The notes under the pieces: generated by a model
The model's input: the letters and a program-made list of their open reading frames with translations, nothing else
The model's database searches: none
Told to the model about the DNA's origin: nothing
Shown: positions 36,643 to 44,952 of the stretch, in pieces
Layout: the number at the start of each line of letters is the position of its first letter
Numbering within the stretch: position 1 is the stretch's first letter
NCBI GenBank assembly: GCA_023409995.1
Contig: JAEYQN010000071.1
Location: 5,084-69,083, forward strand
Source of the DNA: Cyanobacteria bacterium OH_CBB_238
GTDB taxonomy: Bacteria; Cyanobacteriota; Vampirovibrionia; Gastranaerophilales; Gastranaerophilaceae
DNA length: 64,000 bases
Reading direction: 5' to 3'
Made by a program: the position numbers and the translations under genes

Positions 36643-37566
36643 TTAGTTTGCTTTAAATTCTAATGTGTTCCTAGCTGCAGGCCTATATGAACCGCCAAAT
36701 TTATTTTTTAAATTTGCAACCTCATTAATATTTACCCCCTCTGTCATTATTGATTGACCAACAGAGGCCCTATAAATATTAGTTCCCGATTTTACAACAA
36801 CTTTATCTCTAGTTATATCCAGAATAGAAAAACCGGATAATCTATCATTTTTTCTTACAAGCTGGTCCTGCCCATTAACATTAACAATAGCAGAAGGACT
36901 TCTACTATCATACATTATTCCAGAAATTGTAGTTTTTAAAAGTTTTTCTGCTTGAGGATCATCAATCAATCCAGCAGGTGGCTCAACAAGATCGAAACTT
37001 AGATTTGGAGCACTTGGCAAAGCAGCAATTGATGCCACTTTTTTCTCTTTGAAAGGTAAAAATGGATTATCTCTACCTTCATCACCAACAGAAACAACAA
37101 CTGTTTTTCTTGAAACATCCGGCGAAGCCAAAGACCTTGAGTATCCATTTTGCGCTTGCAAAAGTGGATCATTCGAAGGCGAAGGATTTTGAGATGGCGA
37201 ACTAGACGGCAAAGTTGCATTTGGATCATTGCTTAAATTAACATCAACAACAGCCATTTGCTCTTCTGCACCAGTCTGTCCTTGAACTTGAGATTGTGGT
37301 GATGAGGCTTTATCATAAAAATAGTTTGCCATTTGCTCTGGGGTCTGAGGTTGAGATGCAACTTCGTTCTTCTTAGCTTGTATCTTACTAAAGGCCAGAA
37401 AAACAATAAACAGAACTGCCACAACAAGCATACCTAACTTTATATATTGCATGTTTGCTTTTATAAAGTCTGGACTAACCGAATTAGGAACAGAATTAAC
37501 GGCTTCACCACTAATATCTGCCGATTCTTCTTCTATGTTATGCCACTCGTTCGGATTGTTTAACAT
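36643..37566 (-). CDS. Inner-membrane pilus/secretion assembly protein (PilP/GspC-like)
   Basis: The 307-residue protein has a cytoplasmic N-terminus, one membrane helix (about residues 46-64, LGMLVVAVLFIVFLAF), a low-complexity Pro/Ser/Gln-rich linker, and a small C-terminal domain (about 205-275) reading TTISGIMYDSRSPSAIVN then GQDQLVRKNDRLSGFSI. That block is like the homology-region domain of PilP and GspC, which contact the secretin's N0 domain. First gene of the operon, divergent from the U32-like gene. PilM, PilN and PilO are not adjacent. The domain assignment is moderately sure; which of the two families is not. Confidence 0.75.
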   Translation of the reverse strand: MLNNPNEWHNIEEESADISGEAVNSVPNSVSPDFIKANMQYIKLGMLVVAVLFIVFLAFSKIQAKKNEVASQPQTPEQMANYFYDKASSPQSQVQGQTGAEEQMAVVDVNLSNDPNATLPSSSPSQNPSPSNDPLLQAQNGYSRSLASPDVSRKTVVVSVGDEGRDNPFLPFKEKKVASIAALPSAPNLSFDLVEPPAGLIDDPQAEKLLKTTISGIMYDSRSPSAIVNVNGQDQLVRKNDRLSGFSILDITRDKVVVKSGTNIYRASVGQSIMTEGVNINEVANLKNKFGGSYRPAARNTLEFKAN

Positions 37567-37722
37567 TTATCACTCTCATTCAAATCCCTATTAGAATTCT
37601 ATATCCTGCAATCAGCTGTAGTATCATACATTATGCGTATTTAATTATCATTTTACTTGGTAAAAGAAAAAATAGCAAATAAATATCGGACTCTAAGTCA
37701 ATAGTATAGCAAGAATTCAGGA

Positions 37723-37766
37723 TATTTTCAAAAATATACTCTAATTGAAGGATATTTTTGAAAATA
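37723..37766. promoter_or_regulatory. 15-base inverted repeat in divergent spacer
   Basis: TATTTTCAAAAATAT (37723-37737) and its exact reverse complement ATATTTTTGAAAATA (37752-37766) are separated by 14 bases. They lie between the divergently transcribed pilus operon and U32-like gene. They could be paired sites for one regulator of both units or a hairpin. There is no T run, so a terminator is unlikely. Confidence 0.4.
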
Positions 37767-37847
37767 CAAAAAACTTCACGATCGAAGCACAACAGATTGA
37801 AAAAGAAAATAAATAAAGCTAGTATTAAAAAAACAGGAGAGTAACTA

Positions 37848-39557
37848 TTGAAAGATATTTTCGTTATAGCACCAATAAAAACTCCTAATGACATTATTTA
37901 TTTTTCTAAAAAGTCTAATTGCAGAAATTATTATGTATATCACCACAAATTTTTAAACAACAATTTTAAATATGTAGAAGAATTCATATCTAATGCGCAT
38001 AAAACTAATTCGAAAATATATATAAATTTCAAGCATAACATCACTGAAAACGAATTAAGCGAGATAAAAGAATTCATACGATACTTACAATCAACTAAAA
38101 TTAATGGGATTTTTATAAATAATTTTGCAATTCTAGAAGCGCTCAAAGAATATAAATTACCATTTGAAATCATAATAGATTCATATTTCGAAATACACAA
38201 CACTTCTGGAATAGATTTTATAAATAATTTCCACAAAGCTTCTAGGATAATAATTACAGAAGAAATTTATATAAAAAACGTTGAAAAAATAAAGCAATGC
38301 ACAAATTTACCACTCTCAATAGATAGCGACAATCTACCTTGGTGTGCCGAGGAAGTAAAAAAATCCCTCTTAATAGACTCTATTGTAATAAAAGGTAAAT
38401 TCAAATCTTCAGAAGAAATTCTTGATGGAATCAAACTGATCGAAAAAATTTTACAAGAACCAAATTCTCATACAAATCAAAAATTACCTTTTAAGCATAT
38501 TCGAAAATGCATTTACGAAACAAATCATTTTTCAGGAGAAATTATCAGTCTAAGAGGCGAAGATTTTAAATTCAACAAATACATTGAAGAATTCAAATGG
38601 CAAATAAAACAAAGTCAGCTCAATAAAAAAATAAACTATAAAGGATTAAACATCCCCAAAACAACTTTTCGGCTTTCTTCTATAGAACAAGTAAAAGCCG
38701 TTAAACATTTTATACAAAAAATTGATTTTAATCCTATATATGCCATTGAATTTGGAGAAATTCTCAGTACTTCTGACTTAAAAAACAGTAGCTTTAGTGA
38801 AATTATCACAGAGGTAAACTCATTTTGTAAAACTAGAAATATAAAATTCCAACTGAGTACCCCTAGATTTTTAATTGAACGAGACTTCAAAAGAGTGACT
38901 GAATATATTAAAGAGATTTGTTTAAAAAAACAGCCTCCTAATAGCATAGTAATCAACAATCTTGGTTATTTATGGACGTTTATAAATGATAAAAGGTTGC
39001 AAAAAATACCACTTGAAATAGGTCAAGGAATAAATTTATCAAACAGCATGTCCATAAACTGCATCAAAAGCCTATATCCCATAGAAACAATAGATTTTAC
39101 ATCATTTAGTAATATTAAAGATATTGAAATATGCGCAAAAGAAATAGAAAAATCTATACAAAACAGAAAGCTCACAATTGCTGGTAATCTGAGAATTCCA
39201 AGCCTAGGTCTTTGCCCATTAAATGATGACTCAGCTACAATTCCAAGATTGTATTGCAAATCACCTTGTCGACAAAACTCTTATGCAATTAAGGATCCTT
39301 CATTAGATAAAGTATACCCTTTTATAGTAGATGGTTTTTGTAGAATGCATATGTTTAAAGATAAACTTTTTGAAATGTATAAATACATTCCATTATTAAA
39401 AAAGATCGGAATAAACGAATTCGTAATTGATCTCAGTGCAATACCTGCAAAATTTATACCTACAATTCTGACAAATTTTATAAACTCATTAGCCTATCAA
39501 AACAATTCAGCAACTAACGAAAACTCGCTTTATACTTTTTATCAAAGTATTCAATAG
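37848..39557 (+). CDS. U32 peptidase-family-like protein
   Basis: The 569-residue protein resembles U32 peptidase/UbiU-UbiV-type proteins: a TIM-barrel-like alternation of strands and helices, then a Cys-containing C-terminal part with LCPLN, YCKSPCRQ and VDGFCRMHMF (about residues 450-505), comparable to the cysteines that bind an iron-sulfur cluster in U32 members. The final segment (IPLLKKIGINEFVIDLS) also fits. The start is a TTG at 37848 with CAGGAG eight bases upstream. It appears to contain a partial duplication, since barrel-like segments occur before and after residue 230. The substrate is unknown. It overlaps the convergent STAS-like gene by 44 bases. Confidence 0.65.
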   Translation: MKDIFVIAPIKTPNDIIYFSKKSNCRNYYVYHHKFLNNNFKYVEEFISNAHKTNSKIYINFKHNITENELSEIKEFIRYLQSTKINGIFINNFAILEALKEYKLPFEIIIDSYFEIHNTSGIDFINNFHKASRIIITEEIYIKNVEKIKQCTNLPLSIDSDNLPWCAEEVKKSLLIDSIVIKGKFKSSEEILDGIKLIEKILQEPNSHTNQKLPFKHIRKCIYETNHFSGEIISLRGEDFKFNKYIEEFKWQIKQSQLNKKINYKGLNIPKTTFRLSSIEQVKAVKHFIQKIDFNPIYAIEFGEILSTSDLKNSSFSEIITEVNSFCKTRNIKFQLSTPRFLIERDFKRVTEYIKEICLKKQPPNSIVINNLGYLWTFINDKRLQKIPLEIGQGINLSNSMSINCIKSLYPIETIDFTSFSNIKDIEICAKEIEKSIQNRKLTIAGNLRIPSLGLCPLNDDSATIPRLYCKSPCRQNSYAIKDPSLDKVYPFIVDGFCRMHMFKDKLFEMYKYIPLLKKIGINEFVIDLSAIPAKFIPTILTNFINSLAYQNNSATNENSLYTFYQSIQ

Positions 39558-39864
39558 TTTTATCGGTTTTAATTTTTATTTCAGTTCTAATATTTTTAAG
39601 CTTTAAGCTGCTAATTACCTGTCTGGCTTCAGCCTCAGCGACAAACCATAAAATATTACCTTCAGGATATTTAGCAAAATGGTATGTAGAAGAAACAACA
39701 CAAACTTTTGTTGCATCAAAAATACTTAAGTTAGCAATATCTACAACCAAAGAAGGACAATCCTCCTCAAGAATAAAATCTCTTAATTTATTAATTTCAT
39801 CAAAGATGTCACCTTTATAGCTATTAATCTCAACATAAATATCTTGTTTCATAGCTGACTTCAT
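39514..39864 (-). CDS. STAS-like domain protein
   Basis: The 116-residue protein looks like a single STAS (anti-sigma antagonist-like) domain. Its core PSLVVDIANLSIFDAT corresponds to the STAS strand-loop that normally carries a phosphorylatable serine (D-S-x-G). Here the loop is FDAT, so the serine is missing. A very similar core (NIILNLDNISVFDAD) occurs at the C-terminus of the receiver protein at 61046-61948. The start at 39864 has AGGA at good distance; a second ATG four codons later is possible. The 3' end overlaps the U32-like gene by 44 bases. Partner and role unknown. Confidence 0.65.
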   Translation of the reverse strand: MKSAMKQDIYVEINSYKGDIFDEINKLRDFILEEDCPSLVVDIANLSIFDATKVCVVSSTYHFAKYPEGNILWFVAEAEARQVISSLKLKNIRTEIKIKTDKTIEYFDKKYKASFR

Positions 39865-39964
39865 CAGTATTTCCTACAAATGTCTTATATAAAAGGAATC
39901 GGTTATAATTTTCGAAAGATTAATTTAGATAAGAAAACTACACCATTTGGAGGAGAAAACAAGA

Positions 39965-40018
39965 ATGAAAAAACATATGTTCTTTTACAGCAAAAACTTA
40001 TTGTCGTATAATTGGTAA
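39965..40018 (+). CDS. Candidate 17-codon leader ORF upstream of kdsD
   Basis: An ATG at 39965 is preceded by a near-perfect ribosome site (GGAGGAG, 39949-39955, nine-base spacing) and opens a 17-codon frame, MKKHMFFYSKNLLSYNW, ending with TAA 29 bases before the kdsD ATG. The ribosome site is stronger than that of kdsD itself. It may be a leader peptide that couples translation to kdsD expression, or a small protein. A TATAAT at 39904-39909 could be the -10 of the shared transcript. Expression is unproven. Confidence 0.4.
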   Translation: MKKHMFFYSKNLLSYNW

Positions 40019-40046
40019 TATATAATTTGTTAACAGAGGGCTAAAA

Positions 40047-41030
40047 ATGTTTGAAACAGTTGAAACAAAAGAAAACCTTATATCCATTGCAAAAGATGTT
40101 TTTACAATAGAAGCTGATGCAATTAGTAAACTAAAAGAAAGAATTAATGGCAATATGACCGAAGCAGTAGATCTTATTGCCAAAAGTAGAGGAAGAGTCA
40201 TTGTAACTGGTATGGGTAAATCTGGACTAGTAGGGAAAAAAATAGCTGCTACTCTATCCTCAACAGGAACGCCTTCTTATTTCTTACACCCAGCTGAAAG
40301 CACACATGGTGACTCAGGTATAATAACTAGAGAAGATATAGTAATTGCAATATCAAACAGTGGTGAAACATCTGAGTTAATTCAACTTTTACCACTTATT
40401 AAAAGATTTGAAGTCCCATTAATTTGCTTTGTGGGAAAAGTATCATCAACTCTTGCAGAAAAGAGTGATATTGTTTTCGATATATCTGTAGAAAAAGAAG
40501 CTTGCCCCCTAGGAAAAGCACCAACAGCAAGTACAACTGCAACTTTAGCAATGGGTGATGCATTAGCGATATGCCTTTTAAAAGCAAAAGGATTTTCGGA
40601 AGAAGACTTTTTACTCTACCATCCATCTGGAGCCCTAGGAAAAGGAACTTTATACAACGTTGGCGAACTTATGCAAAAAGATAATTTACCAATTGCGAAA
40701 GAAAACGACTCATTTATTTCTGTTGTTGACCTTATTTCACAAAAGCAACTTGGCTGCGCAATTATTGTAGACAAAGAAGAAAGAATGTCGGGAATTTTGA
40801 CAGATGGTGACATCAGAAGAATATTATTAAGATACCCGGATATGGCAAGATTAAGCATAAAAGAAGTTATGAGCAGAAAACCTAAGACCATAAAAGCCCA
40901 AGAATTGGCAGCAAAAGCATTGGCCATTATGGAGAAACATTCAATAACTTCTTTAGCAGTTTGTGATGCAGACGAAAAACCTATAGGATTAATTCACATA
41001 CATGACCTTCTAAAAGCAGGAGTAGCATAA
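40047..41030 (+). CDS. kdsD: Arabinose-5-phosphate isomerase
   Basis: The 327-residue enzyme has an N-terminal SIS sugar-isomerase domain (VTGMGKSGLVGKKIAATLSS, FLHPAESTHGDSG, SNSGETSEL) and two C-terminal CBS domains (about residues 205-327). It interconverts ribulose-5-phosphate and arabinose-5-phosphate, the first step to Kdo. The kdsC gene starts two bases after its stop, which supports a Kdo role over the gut operon paralogue. Together they imply lipopolysaccharide in the outer membrane. A short ORF with a strong ribosome site precedes it. Confidence 0.95.
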   Translation: MFETVETKENLISIAKDVFTIEADAISKLKERINGNMTEAVDLIAKSRGRVIVTGMGKSGLVGKKIAATLSSTGTPSYFLHPAESTHGDSGIITREDIVIAISNSGETSELIQLLPLIKRFEVPLICFVGKVSSTLAEKSDIVFDISVEKEACPLGKAPTASTTATLAMGDALAICLLKAKGFSEEDFLLYHPSGALGKGTLYNVGELMQKDNLPIAKENDSFISVVDLISQKQLGCAIIVDKEERMSGILTDGDIRRILLRYPDMARLSIKEVMSRKPKTIKAQELAAKALAIMEKHSITSLAVCDADEKPIGLIHIHDLLKAGVA

Positions 41031-41032
41031 TA

Positions 41033-41533
41033 ATGCAAAGTATAGAACTAAAATTAGCAGCAAGTAAGATAAAACTAATAGCGTTTGACATTGATGGAGT
41101 TATGACGGACGGTAGTTTAACTTTTGATGAAGACGGAAAAGAATATAAAACTTTCAATGCAAAAGATGGTCAGGGTATTGTCATGCTCAACAAATCAGGG
41201 TATATAACAGCAATTATCACAGCAAGGATGAATGGAACTGTTGAACACAGGTTCAAAATTCTAGGAATGCATAAATTGTATCAAGGCCAAAAAAACAAAG
41301 AAGTTGCTATTGACGAATTAGTTAAAGAATACAACATAGATTATTCCGAAGTTGCATATATGGGAGATGACCTGCCTGATATTTGTGTGCTAAAAAAAGT
41401 AGGATTACCCTGTTGCCCTAATGATGCAGTAGAAGAAGTACAAGAGATATGCAAATTTATTTCTACCAAAGATGGTGGCAGAGGTGCAGTAAGAGAACTT
41501 TGTAATCTAATTTTAAGAAACAAACACGATTAA
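41033..41533 (+). CDS. kdsC: 3-deoxy-D-manno-octulosonate 8-phosphate phosphatase
   Basis: The 166-residue HAD phosphatase has motif I FDIDGVMTDG, the family signature FNAKDGQGI, and motif IV YMGDDLPDICVL with the PNDAVEEV block typical of KdsC. It dephosphorylates Kdo-8-phosphate to Kdo as a tetramer without a cap domain. It lies two bases after kdsD; kdsA and kdsB are not in the window. A strong hairpin terminator follows. Confidence 0.95.
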   Translation: MQSIELKLAASKIKLIAFDIDGVMTDGSLTFDEDGKEYKTFNAKDGQGIVMLNKSGYITAIITARMNGTVEHRFKILGMHKLYQGQKNKEVAIDELVKEYNIDYSEVAYMGDDLPDICVLKKVGLPCCPNDAVEEVQEICKFISTKDGGRGAVRELCNLILRNKHD

Positions 41534-41554
41534 TTGACAATTTAATTTATACAA

Positions 41555-41586
41555 AAGAAACGCACTTTTTTGAAAGTGCGTTTCTT
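41555..41586. terminator. Bidirectional terminator between kdsC and the HEAT-repeat gene
   Basis: AAGAAACGCACTTT and AAAGTGCGTTTCTT form a perfect 14-base stem with a four-base loop, lying between convergent genes. The strong stem and A/T-rich ends fit termination in both directions. Confidence 0.8.
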
Positions 41587-41618
41587 AATTAAAGTTATAG
41601 TTAATGTAAAATTAAAAC

Positions 41619-42473
41619 TTATACACCAACTTTTTTCTGTTGCATTGCTGCACCAGGAACAGCTTGCCAATTTGCAGCCATTATTTTTTTGAATGATTTT
41701 AGTGCCGTATCTTCAAGCTCTCCAAGCTCATCAGCAACCATAATTAATTCTCTAAGTGGCAATAAAGCTCTTTGATCTCTAAGAACACCAAGTGCAGCTG
41801 CTGCACCAGCTCTTACCAAATCATTTTCTTGTTTATTTTGCATAACTTCTATCAATGCAGGAACCGCCATTGTATCACTTAGTTTGCCAAGCGAAGTAAC
41901 AGCATAGATTCTAACATTTACCCATTCATCTTTAAGCATTGTAATAATTTTTTCAACTGCTTTTGGATTTCCAATTTCTCCCAATGCTCTAGTAGCATCG
42001 CATCTAACATTTACTTTTTCATGATCTAAAGATTCTATTAGAGCATCTGTTGCAACATCTCCAATTTCAATTAATGCATCAGTTGCTGTAATACAAACTT
42101 GAGGATTTTCATCATTTAAAGCTTCAACTAACGGTTCAACAACTTCTCTTCCGCCAAGACGACCTAACGCACGAGCTGCACGAACACGAACATCAACGTT
42201 GCGGTCCTCTCTCAATGATTCAATTAGAGGGACTGTTGCGTTTACATCACCTAGTTCACCCAATGCTCTTGCGGCATACAAACGAACCGAACCGTTTTTG
42301 TCATTTTTCAATACATCAATAAGAGGTTCAACCGCACTAGAATCACCCATTTCACCAAGGATTCTTGCAGCATTATATCTTACTTTCTCAGAATTGCTTG
42401 TTCTCAAATCATTTAACAACTCATCGAATGATTTTTTAGACTGTTTTTTTCTTGAATTCACACTAATTGTCAT
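41619..42473 (-). CDS. HEAT-repeat (PBS-lyase-like) protein
   Basis: The 284-residue protein is made of about seven HEAT-like repeats of about 31 residues with the recurrent pattern VRxxAARALGExGD..AVEPLIxxL, for example VRLYAARALGELGDV and VRVRAARALGRLGGR. Such proteins form a superhelical scaffold for protein binding. I choose the ATG at 42473 because a full GGAGG lies six bases before it; an upstream ATG at 42509 would add 12 residues. Relatives in cyanobacteria include phycobilin lyases, but no phycobiliprotein is present here. Partner unknown. Confidence 0.9.
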   Translation of the reverse strand: MTISVNSRKKQSKKSFDELLNDLRTSNSEKVRYNAARILGEMGDSSAVEPLIDVLKNDKNGSVRLYAARALGELGDVNATVPLIESLREDRNVDVRVRAARALGRLGGREVVEPLVEALNDENPQVCITATDALIEIGDVATDALIESLDHEKVNVRCDATRALGEIGNPKAVEKIITMLKDEWVNVRIYAVTSLGKLSDTMAVPALIEVMQNKQENDLVRAGAAAALGVLRDQRALLPLRELIMVADELGELEDTALKSFKKIMAANWQAVPGAAMQQKKVGV

Positions 42474-42847
42474 GTCTTCCCTCCGACAAACTTCACTTTT
42501 TTCCTTCACACTATTATTAAAAAAAAGAGTTTTTCGACTATTGACTTTTTTTATAATAACATTACGAAATGTTTACAAACTCAACATATCTATTCAAGTC
42601 TCTTCTCTGTATAAATGTATATGGAACACTTAATACATTTCGTTCTAGTATTATAACAATTTTTTTCTCACTTGTCTACATTATTTGAATTAATTTAGGT
42701 ATAATTTTTAAAATAATCATAAATTTTTGTTCAAATTTTGTTCGTTTTTTGAATTTTTAGTGCAAAAACAATCAACTTTACAGTACTTAACAAATAAGAA
42801 AATCATACTATAATAAGAAAATAACAAGATAAAAAGGAATAATTGTT
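42474..42847. other. 374-base divergent spacer
   Basis: This gene-free stretch lies between the HEAT-repeat gene (minus) and the UbiA-family gene (plus). It is very AT-rich. I see a plausible promoter for the rightward gene (42787-42814), the Shine-Dalgarno of the leftward gene at its left end, and otherwise no ORF with a ribosome site, structured RNA or repeat. Confidence 0.6.
42787..42814 (+). promoter_or_regulatory. Candidate promoter of the UbiA-family gene
   Basis: TTAACA (42787-42792) and TATAAT (42809-42814) are spaced by 16 bases and lie about 34 bases upstream of the TTG start codon, with AAGGA in between. Confidence 0.5.
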
Positions 42848-43831
42848 TTGAAGAGAATCATTTTTTGGCTAAATGCTGCCAGACTGCATACAGTACCAAC
42901 ATCATTTATGTCTTGGCTTGTTCCATTTATTTTTGGAGCAACTGCAGGAGGAAATATCTATAAAGGAATACTCGCACTATTTGGTATAGTTTCTGTACAT
43001 TTGGGTGTAAATCTATTAGATGACATCTATGATTACTCAAAAGAAATAAGAGCATCAAAATCCAACAACGAGCTTCCTTTTAATAAGCAGAAAGGGAAAT
43101 GCGCTTATTTACTGAGCGGTGAGGCTACTTTAAAGCAAACTATTGGGGTTACTGTTTCGCTTTTTACCTTTGCTTGCACTATTGGAGCCTATTTAACATT
43201 CACTTGTGGCTGGCAAATACTATTTATTGCAGGTATAACCTCAGTATTATGTTTATTTTACCCGATATCAACGAAATTTGGATTAGGAGAAATAACAGTA
43301 GGAATTGTATATGCTCCGCTACTATACTCGGGGACGTATTTTGTTATGACCCAGACTTTTTCAATAGAAATTCTTATTATATCAATATCAACAGGCTTAC
43401 TGACAGTTGGGCTTTTACATACATCTACCATGCTGGATCATGATTTTGACATAACAAATAATAAAATCACAATATGTACTATTGTTGGAAATAAGTATAA
43501 CGCAGTTATAGCACAAGGAGTACTTTTACTTGGTGCGTATTTAAATATATTGATAGCTGTAATGCAAAAATGGATTTCTCCTATCATGATGCTATCATTT
43601 TTAAGCATTCCAACATCAGTGTATCTGATAAAATTATTACTTTTACATATAAAATCACCCAATGAGCTGCCTCAGCGCAATTTTTGGATGGGGCCTATAG
43701 AAAATTGGGATAAACTAGTTAATAGTGGTATGGCTGCATATATGGTAAAATTTTTATTAGCTAGAAATGTAATGTTTATTTTCACAGTATATATATGCAT
43801 AGCAAAAATAATCACGGAACTAATAAAATAA
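42848..43831 (+). CDS. UbiA-family prenyltransferase (MenA-like)
   Basis: The 327-residue membrane protein has about eight hydrophobic helices and the UbiA motifs: the first Asp-rich segment in VNLLDDIYDY (about residues 57-66) and the second in MLDHDFDIT (about 197-205). The opening WLNAARLHTVPTSF resembles MenA-type enzymes that prenylate 1,4-dihydroxy-2-naphthoate, but other UbiA members are possible. Translation starts at a TTG at 42848, with AAGGA nine bases upstream. A small zinc-ribbon-like gene follows immediately. No other quinone gene is in the window. Confidence 0.8.
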   Translation: MKRIIFWLNAARLHTVPTSFMSWLVPFIFGATAGGNIYKGILALFGIVSVHLGVNLLDDIYDYSKEIRASKSNNELPFNKQKGKCAYLLSGEATLKQTIGVTVSLFTFACTIGAYLTFTCGWQILFIAGITSVLCLFYPISTKFGLGEITVGIVYAPLLYSGTYFVMTQTFSIEILIISISTGLLTVGLLHTSTMLDHDFDITNNKITICTIVGNKYNAVIAQGVLLLGAYLNILIAVMQKWISPIMMLSFLSIPTSVYLIKLLLLHIKSPNELPQRNFWMGPIENWDKLVNSGMAAYMVKFLLARNVMFIFTVYICIAKIITELIK

Positions 43832-43832
43832 T

Positions 43833-44057
43833 ATGTACATTTTTGAATTACTATATAAACTTTTAAACAAAAAATCGAACGATGTTGTAAGCTCTGAGAA
43901 AACTCTATTTATAGAAGAGGAAGAATACAACAACGAGAAGTGTGAACATATTTTTATTCCAATCGATAGTACAAAAAAAGTTCTTGCCTGCTCAAAATGC
44001 GGCTTATTGCATAAAATAAAAGACAAACCGGTGAAAAACTTTTTTATGAAACAATAA
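43833..44057 (+). CDS. Small zinc-ribbon-like protein
   Basis: The 74-residue protein has a likely metal-binding set CEH...CSKC (CEHIFIPI, then LACSKCGLLHKI), that is Cys-x-His and Cys-x-x-Cys about 15 residues apart, with a charged remainder. It starts one base after the stop of the UbiA-family gene, so it is probably coexpressed. The family is not recognised. A perfect palindromic hairpin begins at its stop codon. Confidence 0.55.
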   Translation: MYIFELLYKLLNKKSNDVVSSEKTLFIEEEEYNNEKCEHIFIPIDSTKKVLACSKCGLLHKIKDKPVKNFFMKQ

Positions 44058-44083
44058 AAGGCTTACTATATAGTAAGCCTTTT
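44056..44083. terminator. Palindromic terminator
   Basis: A perfect 28-base palindrome (half-site AAAAGGCTTACTAT) begins at the stop codon of the small zinc-ribbon gene and ends in TTTT. Because it is symmetrical, it can also serve the ribbon-helix-helix gene arriving from the other side. Confidence 0.65.
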
Positions 44084-44148
44084 CAAATTCCCCAAATATT
44101 AACCCAATTTAATCTAGTGCCGTCCTTCAAGCTTGCGCCTTCAGTTCG

Positions 44149-44337
44149 CTAATCCAATAATGTCTCTAATATGCTTGCATTCTTTATTGCCAATGTGTTT
44201 TCTCTTACTCTTTGTTTGTGAATATAGGTTCTTAATGCCTCTCTTATTAATTCACTTCTTGTTCTGTTTTCTCCATCTGCTACTTGATCAATCTTGTTTA
44301 AAAATTCTTCGGGCATTGAAATTAATACGCGTGCCAT
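44149..44337 (-). CDS. Ribbon-helix-helix (CopG/ParD-like) protein
   Basis: The 62-residue protein fits the RHH fold: a strand ARVLISMPEEFLNKI, then helices ENRTRSELIREALRTYI. It should bind DNA as a dimer, as antitoxins and small repressors do. GAGGA lies at a suitable distance before the ATG. No toxin gene adjoins it; the neighbouring 72-residue unknown on the same strand is about 250 bases upstream. It could be an orphan antitoxin or a free-standing regulator. The purine-rich leader upstream on its coding strand is unusual. Confidence 0.75.
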   Translation of the reverse strand: MARVLISMPEEFLNKIDQVADGENRTRSELIREALRTYIHKQRVRENTLAIKNASILETLLD

Positions 44338-44593
44338 AATTCGTCCTCTTTCTATAAATTTTTTCTCTTAATTCGTTCTCTTTACTTTTATTCTCTCTGG
44401 TCTCTATCTCTCGTGTGGTTCGCTTAATCGCTTCTTTTGTTTTTTGTTTTTCTCTCTTACTCCTATATAAAAACTTTTTTGTATAATTAATTGCCATACT
44501 TAGTATATACTTTTTAAACACAATTCAGCAAAATATAAGCTACAAGCAACTTACAGCTTTATTTCACTATTTCATATTTCTCGTTACATTTCT

Positions 44594-44812
44594 TTATATA
44601 ATACTTTTTAAAGCCATCAATTCTTCATATGAGGCACCGGATTCCGATAGTTCTTCTGCGGAAATTCCAAAGAGACTAATTAAATTTTTCGTTTCAATAT
44701 TTAGAGAATTATTTTTTATGCTTTTTAAAATTGAAATAATTGCGTCATCTCTACGTATAGACGTAGGGATAATTTTATTTTTATTAAATATTCGTTTTTT
44801 AGACTTGCCCAT
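44594..44812 (-). CDS. Small unknown protein
   Basis: I do not recognise this 72-residue protein. It has a basic N-terminus (GKSKKRIFNKNK) and a helical C-terminal half (IISILKSIKNNSLNIETKNL, GISAEELSESGASYEELMAL). GAAGGA just before the ATG supports translation. It lies between the RHH gene and the divergent HNH-type gene; a relationship with either is speculative. Confidence 0.5.
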   Translation of the reverse strand: MGKSKKRIFNKNKIIPTSIRRDDAIISILKSIKNNSLNIETKNLISLFGISAEELSESGASYEELMALKSII

Positions 44813-44952
44813 TATTCCTTCTAATAAACTTAAAAATGATTTATAAAATATTAAGCAAAATACGTAACAATATCAACTAAATTTTTGACTAATAGAAAAT
44901 GGCATTATATTATTTAGATAATAATTTAGTGTGTGTGTGGAATTTGCAATAG

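Noticed and set aside
42199-42633. Open 144-codon frame antisense to the HEAT-repeat gene
   Set aside because: The repeats and a GGAGG-led start on the minus strand explain this region; the antisense frame has no start signal.
44288-44521. 77-codon charged frame overlapping the ribbon-helix-helix gene
   Set aside because: It overlaps a better-supported gene by 50 bases, starts at GTG without a ribosome site, and its K/R/E content follows from the purine-rich tract.
44929-44939. Short GT repeat before the HNH-type gene
   Set aside because: Only about five dinucleotide units; too short to call a phase-variation tract without comparison between strains.
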